From Bradyrhizobium sp. sGM-13 (GTDB taxonomy: Bacteria > Pseudomonadota > Alphaproteobacteria > Rhizobiales > Xanthobacteraceae), in contig NZ_JAGWDK010000008.1 in the NCBI RefSeq assembly GCF_018398875.1, positions 124,001-188,000 of the forward strand: a DNA stretch of 64,000 nucleotides, given 5' to 3'. The first letter of the stretch is position 1. Each line of letters starts with the position of its first letter. Positions 45,814 to 55,154 of the stretch are shown here, piece by piece. Made by a program: the position numbers and the translations under genes. The notes beneath the pieces were generated by a model, which saw only the letters and a program-made list of their open reading frames with translations, was not told the origin of the DNA and ran no database searches.

Positions 45814-45933
45814 TTACGACCGTAATGAGTCGATGCCGTGGGCCACGAAAATTCCGAGACCTAGAACCAACAGAAATGCGATTACGGCATCAAACATGGC
45901 GATAAGCGAAGGCCGCTTCTGCTGATCAGTCAA
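45814..45933 (-). CDS. 39-residue single-pass membrane protein
   Basis: The frame reads TDQQKRPSLIAMFDAVIAFL and then LVLGLGIFVAHGIDSLRS: a short polar start, a KR pair, one membrane helix and a polar tail, an organised small-protein pattern. It starts at TTG with only a weak SD; an internal Met (about residue 12) would leave just the helix. Role unknown. Confidence 0.45.
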   Translation of the reverse strand: MTDQQKRPSLIAMFDAVIAFLLVLGLGIFVAHGIDSLRS

Positions 45934-46109
45934 AAAGATTCGACTTCATAAAGAGAAGGTTTTGCCTGACTGGTGCATGAAGGCCACAATGAAGCCGGCT
46001 AAATTCGGGCTACCGTGGCGCGAAGAGGGATGCTTCGCGCTTTCCGCAATTTTGTTGGTCGCTGCCGGTCGCCATGGTTAGGCGCTCAAAAACACACAAA
46101 AATGTTCCG

Positions 46110-46541
46110 TCAAGTATTCAGGTAAGCTTTCAATGCAAGACGTGTAGTCGGTACAAGCCTGGGCTCTATCTCGGCAAGCTCCACCGGTTCTACGATAAGG
46201 AGAGATCCTTCGGTGATGGCCAGCGCATCCACTGGAATATCGCGCACGACGAAAAGATGTCCATGGATCGTTCCTCCCTCGCTATCGATGTCCTCACCCT
46301 CAAAGCTTCCAAGATGCTCAAAGCGATCCGCTGGGACAAAATATCCGATCTCCTCGTGTAGCTCGCGAACCATGCATTCCAAGAAAGTTTCGTCGCCCTC
46401 GCGGTGACCACCAAATAGACCAATCTTACCCGGGTTGGTGATGCCGACAACATTGTCGCGCAATTGAAACAGGTAACGCCCAAAAGTATCAATGACGATC
46501 GCACCGGTAGTTTCGCGGTACCGCAACTGCTTGTCCGTCAT
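46110..46541 (-). CDS. NUDIX hydrolase
   Basis: A 143-residue protein. The Nudix box fits GX5EX7REUXEEXGU exactly: GHREGDETFLECMVRELHEE followed by IG. It hydrolyses a nucleoside-diphosphate-linked substrate with divalent metal; the substrate is not readable. I start at ATG 46541 (TDKQLRYRETTGAIVID), with AGGGA nearby, since the residues from the more distant ATG at 46655 do not look like this family. Confidence 0.82.
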   Translation of the reverse strand: MTDKQLRYRETTGAIVIDTFGRYLFQLRDNVVGITNPGKIGLFGGHREGDETFLECMVRELHEEIGYFVPADRFEHLGSFEGEDIDSEGGTIHGHLFVVRDIPVDALAITEGSLLIVEPVELAEIEPRLVPTTRLALKAYLNT

Positions 46542-46876
46542 TTCGCAATCCCTTGCCACCACGCTCTTTGATCCCCTCCGATTTGCGATCTCCCTCATGT
46601 GGCACTTCCCGGTGATCAAATTATTCTGCTCGATGTCGCCTGCCCCGCCATGCATCGCAGTTTGTCGTGACTGAAAGTCGTGATGGCCTCGCAGCGACCC
46701 ATGCCTAGCGACGGCCCCTTAGCAAACAAGACCCGCTTCGCATAGGCCGATCGCGATTTCCGCGATGATGTGACCATCAAGGATGAGCATCAATTGAGCC
46801 GCAGGCGTGATCTCGCTTACTCACTTCGCCCTATCAGATGGACAGACACGCACGCTCCCCCCGTTCGACAGTGCAT
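46542..46876. other. gap without recognised gene
   Basis: Both strands lack a protein-like frame here apart from possible N-terminal extensions of the NUDIX gene. Confidence 0.35.
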
Positions 46877-47167
46877 TCATCGAGGCTTCGAGCTTCGATT
46901 TAATTTTTCGAGCAATTGCAACACCTCGGAGCTCACCTCAATTACGTCTGCTGTCGGCAATTGCTTCTGGGAGGGACGCGGCGCCTGCTTTTCCATCTGC
47001 GCGCGCGATGCGGCTTGCGCCAAAGCGAGAGCTGATGCCTTCCTCTCTGCGATGGCTAGGAGTATGAGCCCGATAGCCATAGGAAACAGGCCGATGAACT
47101 CCCAGTCGTCTATCGCAAAACATAGTACGAAACCGAGGATGAGAAGAGTTGCTCCAGCAATACGCAT
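46877..47167 (-). CDS. small two-helix membrane protein
   Basis: 96 residues. Two hydrophobic helices (GATLLILGFVLCFAI and FIGLFPMAIGLILLAIAE) are followed by an Ala/Gln-rich helix and the end ADVIEVSSEVLQLLEKLN. ATG 47167 is preceded by GGGGTGAGG; a distal ATG at 47254 would add a basic extension. Function unknown. Confidence 0.5.
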   Translation of the reverse strand: MRIAGATLLILGFVLCFAIDDWEFIGLFPMAIGLILLAIAERKASALALAQAASRAQMEKQAPRPSQKQLPTADVIEVSSEVLQLLEKLNRSSKPR

Positions 47168-47296
47168 CCTCACCCCAATAAAATTACTCAAAAACCTAAC
47201 ATTTTTATTGGCTTTGGCGCGCCTCCACAAGCTTGGGCGGGTATTTGCGATCATTTGAGAACAGCCCGGCCGCCAGAAAGCGGCCGCGATCCTTTT

Positions 47297-47599
47297 TCAT
47301 CGCCACTGCGATTGCATGAATAATCTGCCAGGGAGAGCTCTTGTTTTCTTTGTGCCGCTTTGAATGCGCGTTTGGTGAAAATGTTCCGGTGAAATTGAAT
47401 CGGACCGCCGAGCTACCGATCTGGAAAAAAGCTGATTTCCGCTCTGACTTCGCGCGGGCCTCTTGGATTCCGCTGCCTGTTCGGCCCTTTGGACCGCTTC
47501 TCGCAACTTGAGCAATTCGGTCATCTGAACGGCGAGCGTGTGCGTAATAATAGCTGCCGCTCTCAGTTTTTCTAATGATGGACGCGATCCTACTGTCAC
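47297..47599 (-). CDS. small helical protein, relative of the gene at 58538
   Basis: About 100 residues from GTG 47599, seven bases after AGGGAG. The first half (ITHTLAVQMTELLKLREAVQ, RAEQAAESK) resembles the protein at 58538 (LLQISTDLHNRMAEVQKLRE, MVRSAEAAK), suggesting a small paralogous family. The basic second half is unlike the relative. Function unknown. Confidence 0.45.
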   Translation of the reverse strand: MTVGSRPSLEKLRAAAIITHTLAVQMTELLKLREAVQRAEQAAESKRPARSQSGNQLFSRSVARRSDSISPEHFHQTRIQSGTKKTRALPGRLFMQSQWR

Positions 47600-47923
47600 G
47601 GGCACACTCCCTAAGGAAGTGTGAGCCTTACCGAATCGCGAATTACGTGTCGATCAGCGCTCACGTTTAACCCTACCAGTGAACGTTAATTCAGCGGTAC
47701 CGCTTCAATGCCCGCAATTAAACCCGCTGTTGAAGGCCCATGGGCCGGAAGTTCTTGTACCAAACGGTGTATCCGCCCTAACTTCTTCGGTATAAAAATA
47801 CCTCCGCCTGCAACTTGCGCGCGCTATTCCGTCCGCGAGCGGCAAATGGTACCGCACATTTAAATTGTCTGCTTTGTGATTATGATTTAATATGCCCTGA
47901 ATTAATTGAGTGGGAATTGCGCC
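47600..47923. promoter_or_regulatory. upstream region of the glycine-rich leader protein
   Basis: No gene is seen. It ends in an AT-rich piece at 47860-47905 (TTTAAATTGTCTG, TTATGATTTAATATG), a likely promoter for the gene at 47924. Confidence 0.35.
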
Positions 47924-48358
47924 ATGCCGAACGACATCGAGATCGAAGATCGCCGCAAATTTCTGATTTCTTGCGGCAGGTTCGCCGCTGTAACTCCGCC
48001 GGCTATGACTTTACTTCTGTCCACTTCATTGACATCAACGGCGATTGCCCGGTCTGGCCACTCTGGCAATCACGGCCGGCCGGGACATTCCTTTTTCGAC
48101 AATGATCCCGATCCCCCCGGCGACAAGAAAGTCTCCGATAACAAGAGCCCGCGTGAGGAACAAGCAAGGCACGGAGACGGCGATCACGCCTCCCTCGGTG
48201 GCGGTGGAGGCGGCGGCGGTGGCAGTGACGGTAGTGGTTCAGGAGCGAATGCCTCGGGAGGCGGAGGTTCGGGCGGCTCTCGCGGCGGTGGCGGCTCAAG
48301 CGCGCTCTATGGTGGCGGTGAAGACGATAAATGGCGGAGAGGCAGCAAGCCCCAATAG
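47924..48358 (+). CDS. small protein with twin-arginine-like leader and glycine-rich tail
   Basis: 144 residues. Near residue 9 it has DRRKFLISCGRFAAVTPPAM and then TLLLSTSLTSTAIARSG, a twin-Arg motif followed by a weakly hydrophobic stretch and an A-x-A-like site. The rest is acidic/His-rich, then a poly-Gly/Ser region and a basic end. The leader is nearly identical to that of the protein at 48632 while the tails differ. It could be a Tat-exported protein or a modified peptide precursor. The ATG at 47924 is preferred to an upstream in-frame start at 47906. Confidence 0.6.
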   Translation: MPNDIEIEDRRKFLISCGRFAAVTPPAMTLLLSTSLTSTAIARSGHSGNHGRPGHSFFDNDPDPPGDKKVSDNKSPREEQARHGDGDHASLGGGGGGGGGSDGSGSGANASGGGGSGGSRGGGGSSALYGGGEDDKWRRGSKPQ

Positions 48359-48631
48359 GTAATGGTGTTGGGCGTCGTCCTCGTTGCGGGTGACGCGTTT
48401 CCTTCCAGCGGACTTCGCTGAAGAACCGTGCCGACTTTTTGGAGTCCTGTCGGGGACATGGAAACAAAGGGTCAGACGTAACTAGCAATTGCGCTGCGCC
48501 CCTTGAATCGCTGACACCAGATGCAATTGCGCACTCAGGAAAACAGTTGCTGCCCGCAGCGGCGGCGATGATCACCGCCCAAAGTGTAACAATCATCGCA
48601 AGCGCTGGCGAGCCGCGGAACGTCGGAGCGC

Positions 48632-48877
48632 CTAGAACAACCAGTCAAGAAACCGCTCAAGCCAGTTGGGCAGATCGGGGCGGTGACGCGGTCTTCCACC
48701 TTTCTCACCGCTGCCGGAGCGTGCAATCGCATCGGAATTCAGTGAAGTTGATAGTAACAGCGTCACAGCGGGAGGCGTAACGACGGCAAATCTGCCGCAT
48801 GCCGCCAGAAACTTCCGCCTGTCAGCATCGAGCTCTAGCTCCGCGTTGAGGACTGGTTCTTCAGTGTTCTTGTTCAT
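48632..48877 (-). CDS. 81-residue protein with the same twin-arginine-like leader
   Basis: After an acidic start (NAELELDA) it reads DRRKFLAACGRFAVVTPPAV and TLLLSTSLNSDAIARSG, matching the protein at 47924. Its short tail is GRPRHRPDLPNWLERFLDWLF, basic then amphipathic. It is divergent from the PqqD-HprK-like gene at 49001, with 123 bases between starts. This pattern, constant leader and variable tail beside a PqqD-domain protein, resembles a peptide precursor; Tat export is the other reading. Confidence 0.6.
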   Translation of the reverse strand: MNKNTEEPVLNAELELDADRRKFLAACGRFAVVTPPAVTLLLSTSLNSDAIARSGSGEKGGRPRHRPDLPNWLERFLDWLF

Positions 48878-49000
48878 GGCTGGGGATCCATCCAGTTTCG
48901 ATCGACCGTGTTAAGTTCCCTCTACTTCCAATTTACTCGATTTAAATTTTCGGCTTAAATAATGTCAACTTCATCGCGAAGATTATTTTGACGCAGCCTT
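48878..49000. promoter_or_regulatory. divergent promoter region, leader protein and PqqD-HprK gene
   Basis: 123 bases, AT-rich at 48930-48965 (TTTACTCGATTTAAATTTTCGG, shown in part). Both flanking genes start here, so shared regulation is likely. Confidence 0.4.
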
Positions 49001-50152
49001 ATGGAGCCCTGCGTGATATTCAGACCAGATCTGATGGAATCCGGGCCTGACAGCCCGGTTCTACTGCGTCCAGCCGCAGACGCGTCGTTCGCGTTGATTG
49101 ATGATCGACCGGTCCTGTTCAGCGAGAAAAGCCAGCATATCTATGAATTAAATCAGATCAGTGCTTTCGCGTGGTGCAAGCTTCTTGACCAAAATAAACT
49201 CGAAGGGATTGCTGATGAATTAAGCGAGCTTGGTCTAGGCCGCGAGCAGGCGCGTAACCTTCTGAGTCAAGCCTTGCAACAATGGCTGGATTTGGAACTT
49301 GTAGAAATGGAATTGAGGCTTCCATTTGCCAGCGCGCTTCAGACCCGGTTAGCGCAGCGAGCAATCAGCATCAAAGCCTCCAATGAAGCATTGATCAAAT
49401 CTCTTGAGCCGCTCTTTTGCAACTTAAACTGGGAAGGCGACCGAGCAGATATCACAATCGAAGTTGTAGAACTCGGTGACGAGGTTCTCTTCCGCAACTG
49501 CAGAAAGAGCATCACTCGGTGTCCCATCACGAGTTTGGCTCCCGCGATCAAGGCTGACCTCACTGAGCGCATTATCTTACAGGATCAGCCTGATTTCGCT
49601 TTGCATGCTGCTTCGCTCGTCTTTGGCGATAAGGGACTACTCTTATGCGGGCAGCCAGGCGCCGGCAAGTCGACCCTCGCGCTTCAGTTAGTCAGTGACG
49701 AATACCGATATTGCGGTGATGACGTCGTCATGATCTCTCCAAACGGTCTTGCGCAAGGGCTCCTCTTCGCGCCCACCATCAAGCCGGGCACTTGGGAGGC
49801 GATTTCGAAGGCTCGCGACGATTTAAGTCATGCCACTGCCCATGACCGCACAGACGGCATACGCGTCCGGTATCTACCTGTAGCAGATGTGCACACGGGA
49901 AGCTTTCAGGTCGAGTGGATTATCTTTCTCAAAAGAGTTGACGGGACGTCGGCAGAACTGAAGCCTCTCGGACAAATTGAATCCATGCAGCGAGTGATCA
50001 ATGGATCTTTTGCTGCCAACGGCAAACTATCCCTGGCGGGGTTTGCAGCGCTGAAGAAAATCATCAGTGGGGCCGGCTTGTTTGAGCTGACCTATGCCGA
50101 GGCTGCCGACGCAGGACGTAAGCTGAGAGGTCTCTGTCATGGTTTTTCCTAG
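49001..50152 (+). CDS. PqqD-like domain fused to HPr-kinase-like domain
   Basis: A 383-residue protein. Residues about 25-110 resemble PqqD (RPVLFSEKSQHIYELNQISA, a helix with WCKLL, then LLSQALQQWLDLELVE), the fold that binds leader peptides in RiPP systems. The second part has LLCGQPGAGKSTLALQL (P-loop, about 216) and YCGDDVVMIS (HprK-like acidic site, about 238). It looks like the HprK-related kinases found with peptide or surface-polysaccharide clusters; phosphotransfer to a peptide or sugar is a guess. Its end overlaps the next gene by 14 bases. No strong SD precedes the ATG. Confidence 0.72.
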   Translation: MEPCVIFRPDLMESGPDSPVLLRPAADASFALIDDRPVLFSEKSQHIYELNQISAFAWCKLLDQNKLEGIADELSELGLGREQARNLLSQALQQWLDLELVEMELRLPFASALQTRLAQRAISIKASNEALIKSLEPLFCNLNWEGDRADITIEVVELGDEVLFRNCRKSITRCPITSLAPAIKADLTERIILQDQPDFALHAASLVFGDKGLLLCGQPGAGKSTLALQLVSDEYRYCGDDVVMISPNGLAQGLLFAPTIKPGTWEAISKARDDLSHATAHDRTDGIRVRYLPVADVHTGSFQVEWIIFLKRVDGTSAELKPLGQIESMQRVINGSFAANGKLSLAGFAALKKIISGAGLFELTYAEAADAGRKLRGLCHGFS

Positions 50153-51224
50153 CAGCACTCTGGTCAGGCTCTGCCAATGTCTCGGAGGCAACGCGCCCAG
50201 CAACCTGGATTGGATGGCCGTGTTGGAACTGGCCAACAATACGCTAACAACCCCCCTCTTGATCGATCTGGTTGATCAACCTGATCAATCAATTCCCAGG
50301 GATGTAGAGGCTTTCGTTCGAGAGATCTACCGGCGAAACGCGCTTCGAAACGAGTTCCTGAGAGCTCAATTGGAAGAGGCGGTCGCTGCGCTTAATGAAC
50401 GGGATGTGATACCGGTGCTGCTAAAGGGCTCAGCAATCCTCGCAACAGCCGCCCCCCAACGCCGCGCAACGCGAATCATGGCTGATCTCGACATATTGGT
50501 CGAGCCCGATCAGATGGAGACGGCCCTGCGCGCGCTCTCCGACCTCGATTATCAGTCCCATTTTCGAACCCCACCGGAGAGCAGAAAGCAATACATTGAC
50601 TTAAAGCGACCGCGCGACGTCGGTATGATAGACCTACATCAAGCAGCGCCAGGTCCAGAATATTTCTATCGTTCTTCTGGAAAATTGCTTGAACATTGCA
50701 TGCCCGTATCGGTTGGCCGCGGGGCCGCTTATCTTCCGACACCGACCTTTCAAGCTTTCATGCTAATCATTCACGACCAATTTCAGGATAATGATTACTG
50801 GGTCGGCGAAGCAGATGTGCGACATCTGATCGAGCTGAGAGACTTGGCTAACGCGGCGGAAGGAATAGACTGGAACCGCCTGATGTCGTTTGCTCCGGGC
50901 CGCCTGGCACGAAACGCCATCGCGAAGCAGCTGGTCGCCTTGGCAGAATTGCTTGGAGTGGACGTACCTGTTGACCTTCGCAAGGGGTCCATTCCACGGC
51001 TTCAGTTTACGAGGTTATTGCTACAGTCCCGTTTCCCTCTCGCACGTTGGCCCCTCCTCGCGGTTGCGCTTCTTGACTACGGAAATTACCGAAATTACCG
51101 GAGAGAGCTGGGAGCAGACTACCAGACCGATACCCGAAGGAACGCAACACTGACATTGCCACGAGCCTATACGCTACGGCATCTTTTCGGACTCGTTAGC
51201 AATCACCGCATCGGGAAAGTCTAG
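50139..51224 (+). CDS. NTP_transf_5-type nucleotidyltransferase-like protein
   Basis: A 361-residue protein. VIPVLLKGSAIL (about 91-102) and RIMADLDILVEP (about 112-123, with D-x-D) are the nucleotidyltransferase core of the PF14907-like family. GMIDLHQAAPGP and FMLIIHDQFQD follow. Such proteins occur beside HprK-like kinases and asparagine synthases in peptide and exopolysaccharide clusters; their reaction is not established. GAGAGG lies eight bases ahead of the ATG, and the gene is coupled to the upstream kinase gene. Confidence 0.75.
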   Translation: MVFPSSTLVRLCQCLGGNAPSNLDWMAVLELANNTLTTPLLIDLVDQPDQSIPRDVEAFVREIYRRNALRNEFLRAQLEEAVAALNERDVIPVLLKGSAILATAAPQRRATRIMADLDILVEPDQMETALRALSDLDYQSHFRTPPESRKQYIDLKRPRDVGMIDLHQAAPGPEYFYRSSGKLLEHCMPVSVGRGAAYLPTPTFQAFMLIIHDQFQDNDYWVGEADVRHLIELRDLANAAEGIDWNRLMSFAPGRLARNAIAKQLVALAELLGVDVPVDLRKGSIPRLQFTRLLLQSRFPLARWPLLAVALLDYGNYRNYRRELGADYQTDTRRNATLTLPRAYTLRHLFGLVSNHRIGKV

Positions 51225-51303
51225 CCGAGAGCGTTGGAATTGCCGTTCGTATCCGAACTGCCGGGCCGAGCGGGAAAAGGCAGTCCGGGATTGACAGGCC
51301 GTT

Positions 51304-52215
51304 TCATCGCCGGATTGAAACCTCATCTGCAACGAAACCATCAAGCTCCAGCGCCAATGCATCTCGCCAATTCGGCATGACTACACCGAACTTGTCCCTC
51401 AGGCGGGACAGGTCGAGGCGCGAATTGCATGGCCGTTTGGCTTTCGTCGGAAAATCCGCAGTTGCGATTGGAACAACGGTTTCGACTTCGAGTTTAACGC
51501 CGCGGTATTTCAGACCTTCGACAATGGCGCTTGCAAATTCGTGCCAGCTGGTTTCCCCAGCACAAACGAGATTGACCACGCCACCTTTCCGCGCGAGCAG
51601 ATCGTTCAGGTTCGCGAGGTTCGGCAGCACGATGTCGGCAACCGCATTACCAATCGCTTGAGCCGTGGTTGGCGCTCCGATTTGATCTGCGACGATGCGC
51701 AGCTCCTTGCGCTCGCAGGCCAGGCGCGCGATGGTACGGAGGAAATTGGTACCCTTGGCGGCGTATACCCAAGACGTGCGCGCGATCAGATGCGGTCCAC
51801 CGGCCGCCATGATTGCCATGTCCCCTGCAAGCTTGCTCGCGCCATAGACCGAGATTGGGCCCGTGGGGCTGTCCTCGCGACGCGGCGCAGCACCGGAGCC
51901 ATCAAAAACGTAGTCTGTTGAGAAGTGAACGAGCGGCACGCGGTGCTTGGCCGCCCACTGCGCGATGACCTCGGGCCCTTTGGCATTAACGAGGAACGCA
52001 AGCTCGCGCTGCTCCTCTGCGCGATCAACGGCGGTATAGGCGGCCGGATTTATGATGAGATCGGGTCTGAAATGCTCAAGCCGGTCCGTTAACGTTTCCG
52101 GTTTCGACAGATCAAATTCGGAAGACGAAGGCGCTATAATTGTGCCTTGGCCAGTTAACAAGGGGCGCAATGCGCCGCCGACCTGGCCGCTCACTCCCGT
52201 CAACAATATCCGCAT
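51304..52215 (-). CDS. rmlD: dTDP-4-dehydrorhamnose reductase
   Basis: 303 residues. LLTGVSGQVGGALRP is the NADPH site, INPAAYTAVDRAEEQ the RmlD signature, STDYVFDGSG the Thr/Asp region and YGASKLAGD the YxxxK pair. It makes dTDP-L-rhamnose from the 4-keto sugar. The start overlaps the stop of rmlC (TGATG). Confidence 0.93.
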   Translation of the reverse strand: MRILLTGVSGQVGGALRPLLTGQGTIIAPSSSEFDLSKPETLTDRLEHFRPDLIINPAAYTAVDRAEEQRELAFLVNAKGPEVIAQWAAKHRVPLVHFSTDYVFDGSGAAPRREDSPTGPISVYGASKLAGDMAIMAAGGPHLIARTSWVYAAKGTNFLRTIARLACERKELRIVADQIGAPTTAQAIGNAVADIVLPNLANLNDLLARKGGVVNLVCAGETSWHEFASAIVEGLKYRGVKLEVETVVPIATADFPTKAKRPCNSRLDLSRLRDKFGVVMPNWRDALALELDGFVADEVSIRR

Positions 52216-52769
52216 CAGGTTTGCCCATACATCGGCAGATTCTTGACGTCTTTCAGTAGCGGGGCATCGGCATCTTTGGCTGAAAGCGAGGGAGCCTCAA
52301 TGCCCCAGTTTATGCCGATCGCGGGGTCGTTCCAGCGGATGGAGACTTCATCCTTGGGGCTGTAAAGATCGTCACATTTGTAGAAGAAGTCCGCGGTCTC
52401 AGATAGGACGACAAAGCCATGTGCGAAGCCACGGGGAACCCACAATTGCCGTCGGTTCTCCTCGCTTAGTTCTACGGCAACATGGCGTCCGAAACGCGGG
52501 CTCCCCATCCGGACATCCACCGCCACATCCAGAACCCGGCCGCGCAATGCAGTGACGAGCTTACCTTGGGTGAAGGGGTTTTGCAGGTGTAGCCCACGCA
52601 ACACTCCTTGGCTGGAGCGGGACATGTTGTCCTGCACAAAAGGAAGGCTAATGCCGTGCTCCGCATAACGCGGCAATTGGTAGGTTTCCAGGAAGAAACC
52701 GCGTTGGTCGCCAAACAGCCTCGGCTCCAGGATTAGGACTTCGGGAAGCGCTGTCGCAATAACGTTCAT
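52215..52769 (-). CDS. rmlC: dTDP-4-dehydrorhamnose 3,5-epimerase
   Basis: 184 residues of the cupin RmlC family: EPRLFGDQRGFFLETYQ, QDNMSRSSQGVLRGLHLQNP (the catalytic His is in the LRGLH motif), VDVRMGSPRFG, LWVPRGFAHGFVVLSE and YKCDDLYSP. It inverts C3 and C5 of dTDP-4-keto-6-deoxyglucose. First gene of the minus-strand rmlC-rmlD pair, divergent from rmlA. Confidence 0.93.
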   Translation of the reverse strand: MNVIATALPEVLILEPRLFGDQRGFFLETYQLPRYAEHGISLPFVQDNMSRSSQGVLRGLHLQNPFTQGKLVTALRGRVLDVAVDVRMGSPRFGRHVAVELSEENRRQLWVPRGFAHGFVVLSETADFFYKCDDLYSPKDEVSIRWNDPAIGINWGIEAPSLSAKDADAPLLKDVKNLPMYGQT

Positions 52770-52890
52770 CTCGTCCGACCGAGCAACATTTCACGTTAGC
52801 CCAATACCAAATTTATCTAACCAACACCATTTAATATGCTATATTAAATACGCTATATTTAATATGATTAATTGAATGTATGAGGGGCCG
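52770..52890. promoter_or_regulatory. divergent rmlC/rmlA promoter with palindromes
   Basis: TTAATAT-GCT-ATATTAA (52831-52847) is a perfect 7-3-7 inverted repeat, and ATATT-T-AATAT (about 52855-52865) a 5-1-5 one. GCTATATT occurs in both. The block is almost pure AT in a GC-rich region and lies between the two starts, so one regulator could control both directions. Confidence 0.5.
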
Positions 52891-53766
52891 ATGAAGGGCA
52901 TTATTCTCGCCGGAGGCACGGGTTCACGCCTCTATCCGGTGACGACAGTTGTTTCGAAACAACTGCTTCCGGTCTTCGACAAGCCGATGATCTACTATCC
53001 TCTCTCGACCCTCATGCTGGGCGGAATCCAGGACATCCTGATCATCTCTACCCCCCAGGACAAGCCGCTATTCGAGCGCCTTTTGGGTGACGGCTCACAG
53101 ATCGGGGTGCGTTTTTCCTACCTTACACAGGCGTCTCCGCGAGGGATAGCGGATGCCTTTATCGTCGGTCGCGATTTCGTCGGCAATGATCCTGTTGCGC
53201 TAGTGCTTGGCGACAACATCTTCTACGGCAACGGCCTGGCGGAGCTGCTCTTGAATGCGACTGCCCGTAGGAAGGGCGCGACCGTCTTCGGTTATGTCGT
53301 CAAGACACCCGAGCAATATGGCGTCATTGAACTCGATGGCAGCGGCCGCGCGCTCTCTATCGAGGAAAAGCCGAAGCAGCCAAAGTCAAATTTGGCCGTC
53401 ACAGGACTATATTTTTACGACAATGACGTTCTGAAGATTGCTGCCGAGCTCAAGCCATCGGCGCGCGGCGAGCTCGAGATCACCGACGTCAACAAGACTT
53501 ATATGGAACGCGGCGATCTCTATGTGCAGGCGCTAGGCCGTGGCTTTGCGTGGCTCGACACCGGGACGCATTCCTCTCTCGTAGAGGCCAGCAACTTCGT
53601 CCAGGTCCTCGAGCAACGCCAGGGCCTGCGCATTGCATGCCCGGAAGAAATCGCGCTGCGGCAGGGCTACATCTCGCTCGAAGCTTTTGAGGTTTTGGCC
53701 GAGAGGACCGCCAAAAGCAGCTATGGCGAATATCTGAAATCTGTAGCCGCTTCCTTCAAACGGTAG
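52891..53766 (+). CDS. rmlA: glucose-1-phosphate thymidylyltransferase
   Basis: 291 residues. [18 protein letters not shown] is the nucleotide loop, [18 protein letters not shown] the RmlA motif, LGDNIFYG the Asp for metal, and GAT-VFGY to [10 protein letters not shown] the sugar site. It makes dTDP-glucose. Start at ATG 52891, after GAGGGG; an upstream in-frame ATG (52876) would add five residues. Confidence 0.93.
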   Translation: MKGIILAGGTGSRLYPVTTVVSKQLLPVFDKPMIYYPLSTLMLGGIQDILIISTPQDKPLFERLLGDGSQIGVRFSYLTQASPRGIADAFIVGRDFVGNDPVALVLGDNIFYGNGLAELLLNATARRKGATVFGYVVKTPEQYGVIELDGSGRALSIEEKPKQPKSNLAVTGLYFYDNDVLKIAAELKPSARGELEITDVNKTYMERGDLYVQALGRGFAWLDTGTHSSLVEASNFVQVLEQRQGLRIACPEEIALRQGYISLEAFEVLAERTAKSSYGEYLKSVAASFKR

Positions 53767-53792
53767 ATGCGCGACATAGGGGCAAACTGATC

Positions 53793-54860
53793 ATGCGGTT
53801 TAGAGGCTGGACAATCTTCGTTACGGGAGGCGCAGGGTTCATCGGATCCGCAGTCGTACGGCATCTGCTGCAAGGCACCCACGCAAAGGTCGTCAATATT
53901 GATAAGCTGACTTACGCGGCGAACCTTGAATCGCTACCCGGCACGGCCGGAAACATGAATTACTTCTTTGAGAAACAGTGCATTTGCGATGGGCTTGGCC
54001 TCCGTCGCCTGTTCGAGAAGTATCAGCCAGATGCAGTGATGAATCTCGCCGCCGAGAGTCATGTTGATCGATCGATCGATGGGCCCGGCGAATTCATTCA
54101 GACCAACGTAGTCGGTACTTTCACAATCTTGCAGGAAGCTTTGCGCCACTGGCGCTCGCTCTCGGGCGAGAAGCGCAAGCGTTTCCGCTTCTTGCACATT
54201 TCTACCGATGAGGTGTTCGGCTCACTTGGGAACGAGGGGTTCTTCATGGAGACAACGGCCTACGCGCCGAACTCTCCTTACTCCGCCAGCAAGGCATCCT
54301 CCGACCATCTGGTACGCGCGTGGCATCACACGTACGAACTTCCGACGCTGGTCACAAACTGCTCGAACAACTATGGACCCTACCATTTCCCCGAAAAACT
54401 AATCCCGCACATGATCATCAGGGGATTGGCGGGCGAGTCCCTACCCGTCTATGGCGACGGAAAGAACATCCGCGATTGGCTCTATGTCGAGGATCACGCC
54501 AAGGCGTTAAGTCTGGTCCTGGAGCGGGGAAGTATAGGCGAGACCTACAACGTCGGTGGCCGTAACGAGCGCACCAATCTGTACGTGGTCGAACGAATCT
54601 GCGACCTGCTCGACGAGATCAGCCCTAACCGGGGCGGTTCCCACCGAAATCTTATAAATTTTGTTCCCGACCGCCCTGGGCACGATCGCCGCTATGCAAT
54701 TGATGCCTCCAAGCTCGAGCGAGAGCTGGGATGGCGTGCGGAAGAGGATTTCGAAACCGGAATCTACAAGACAGTGCGCTGGTACGTCGACCACCAACCA
54801 TGGTGGCGGGCGATTGCGAACCGGGGATACACGGCGAAGCGGATCGGATTGAATAGGTGA
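53793..54860 (+). CDS. rmlB: dTDP-glucose 4,6-dehydratase
   Basis: 355 residues, extended [21 protein letters not shown] binds [27 protein letters not shown] (Thr/Asp/Glu catalytic set) and [17 protein letters not shown] (YxxxK) match RmlB throughout, with [14 protein letters not shown] and [14 protein letters not shown]. It follows rmlA on the same strand, 26 bases downstream. Confidence 0.94.
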   Translation: MRFRGWTIFVTGGAGFIGSAVVRHLLQGTHAKVVNIDKLTYAANLESLPGTAGNMNYFFEKQCICDGLGLRRLFEKYQPDAVMNLAAESHVDRSIDGPGEFIQTNVVGTFTILQEALRHWRSLSGEKRKRFRFLHISTDEVFGSLGNEGFFMETTAYAPNSPYSASKASSDHLVRAWHHTYELPTLVTNCSNNYGPYHFPEKLIPHMIIRGLAGESLPVYGDGKNIRDWLYVEDHAKALSLVLERGSIGETYNVGGRNERTNLYVVERICDLLDEISPNRGGSHRNLINFVPDRPGHDRRYAIDASKLERELGWRAEEDFETGIYKTVRWYVDHQPWWRAIANRGYTAKRIGLNR

Positions 54861-55154
54861 GCAGCGTACACCAGCCGGCGATAACATCCGCTCGCACTAG
54901 AACGTAAGATGTAAGTCGCCCTTTCAACTTTTGGGGAGGTCGCTTTTGTGATCAGAGCCTGCTCAGAGCCTGCATCGGCTCGTTGACCCCTCCTGATCGC
55001 AGGGCCGGAAGGAGATCCAGGCCTCGATGGAGGCTCCAATGCCGGTGGTCGAAGTAGACGGACCCCACGCTGCTGGCTCGCGTTAGTGTCTTGCGTACGG
55101 CGAACCGCCGGCATGCGCGAAGGATGGACAGACGCGAAGAAGGAAGAGGGATCA

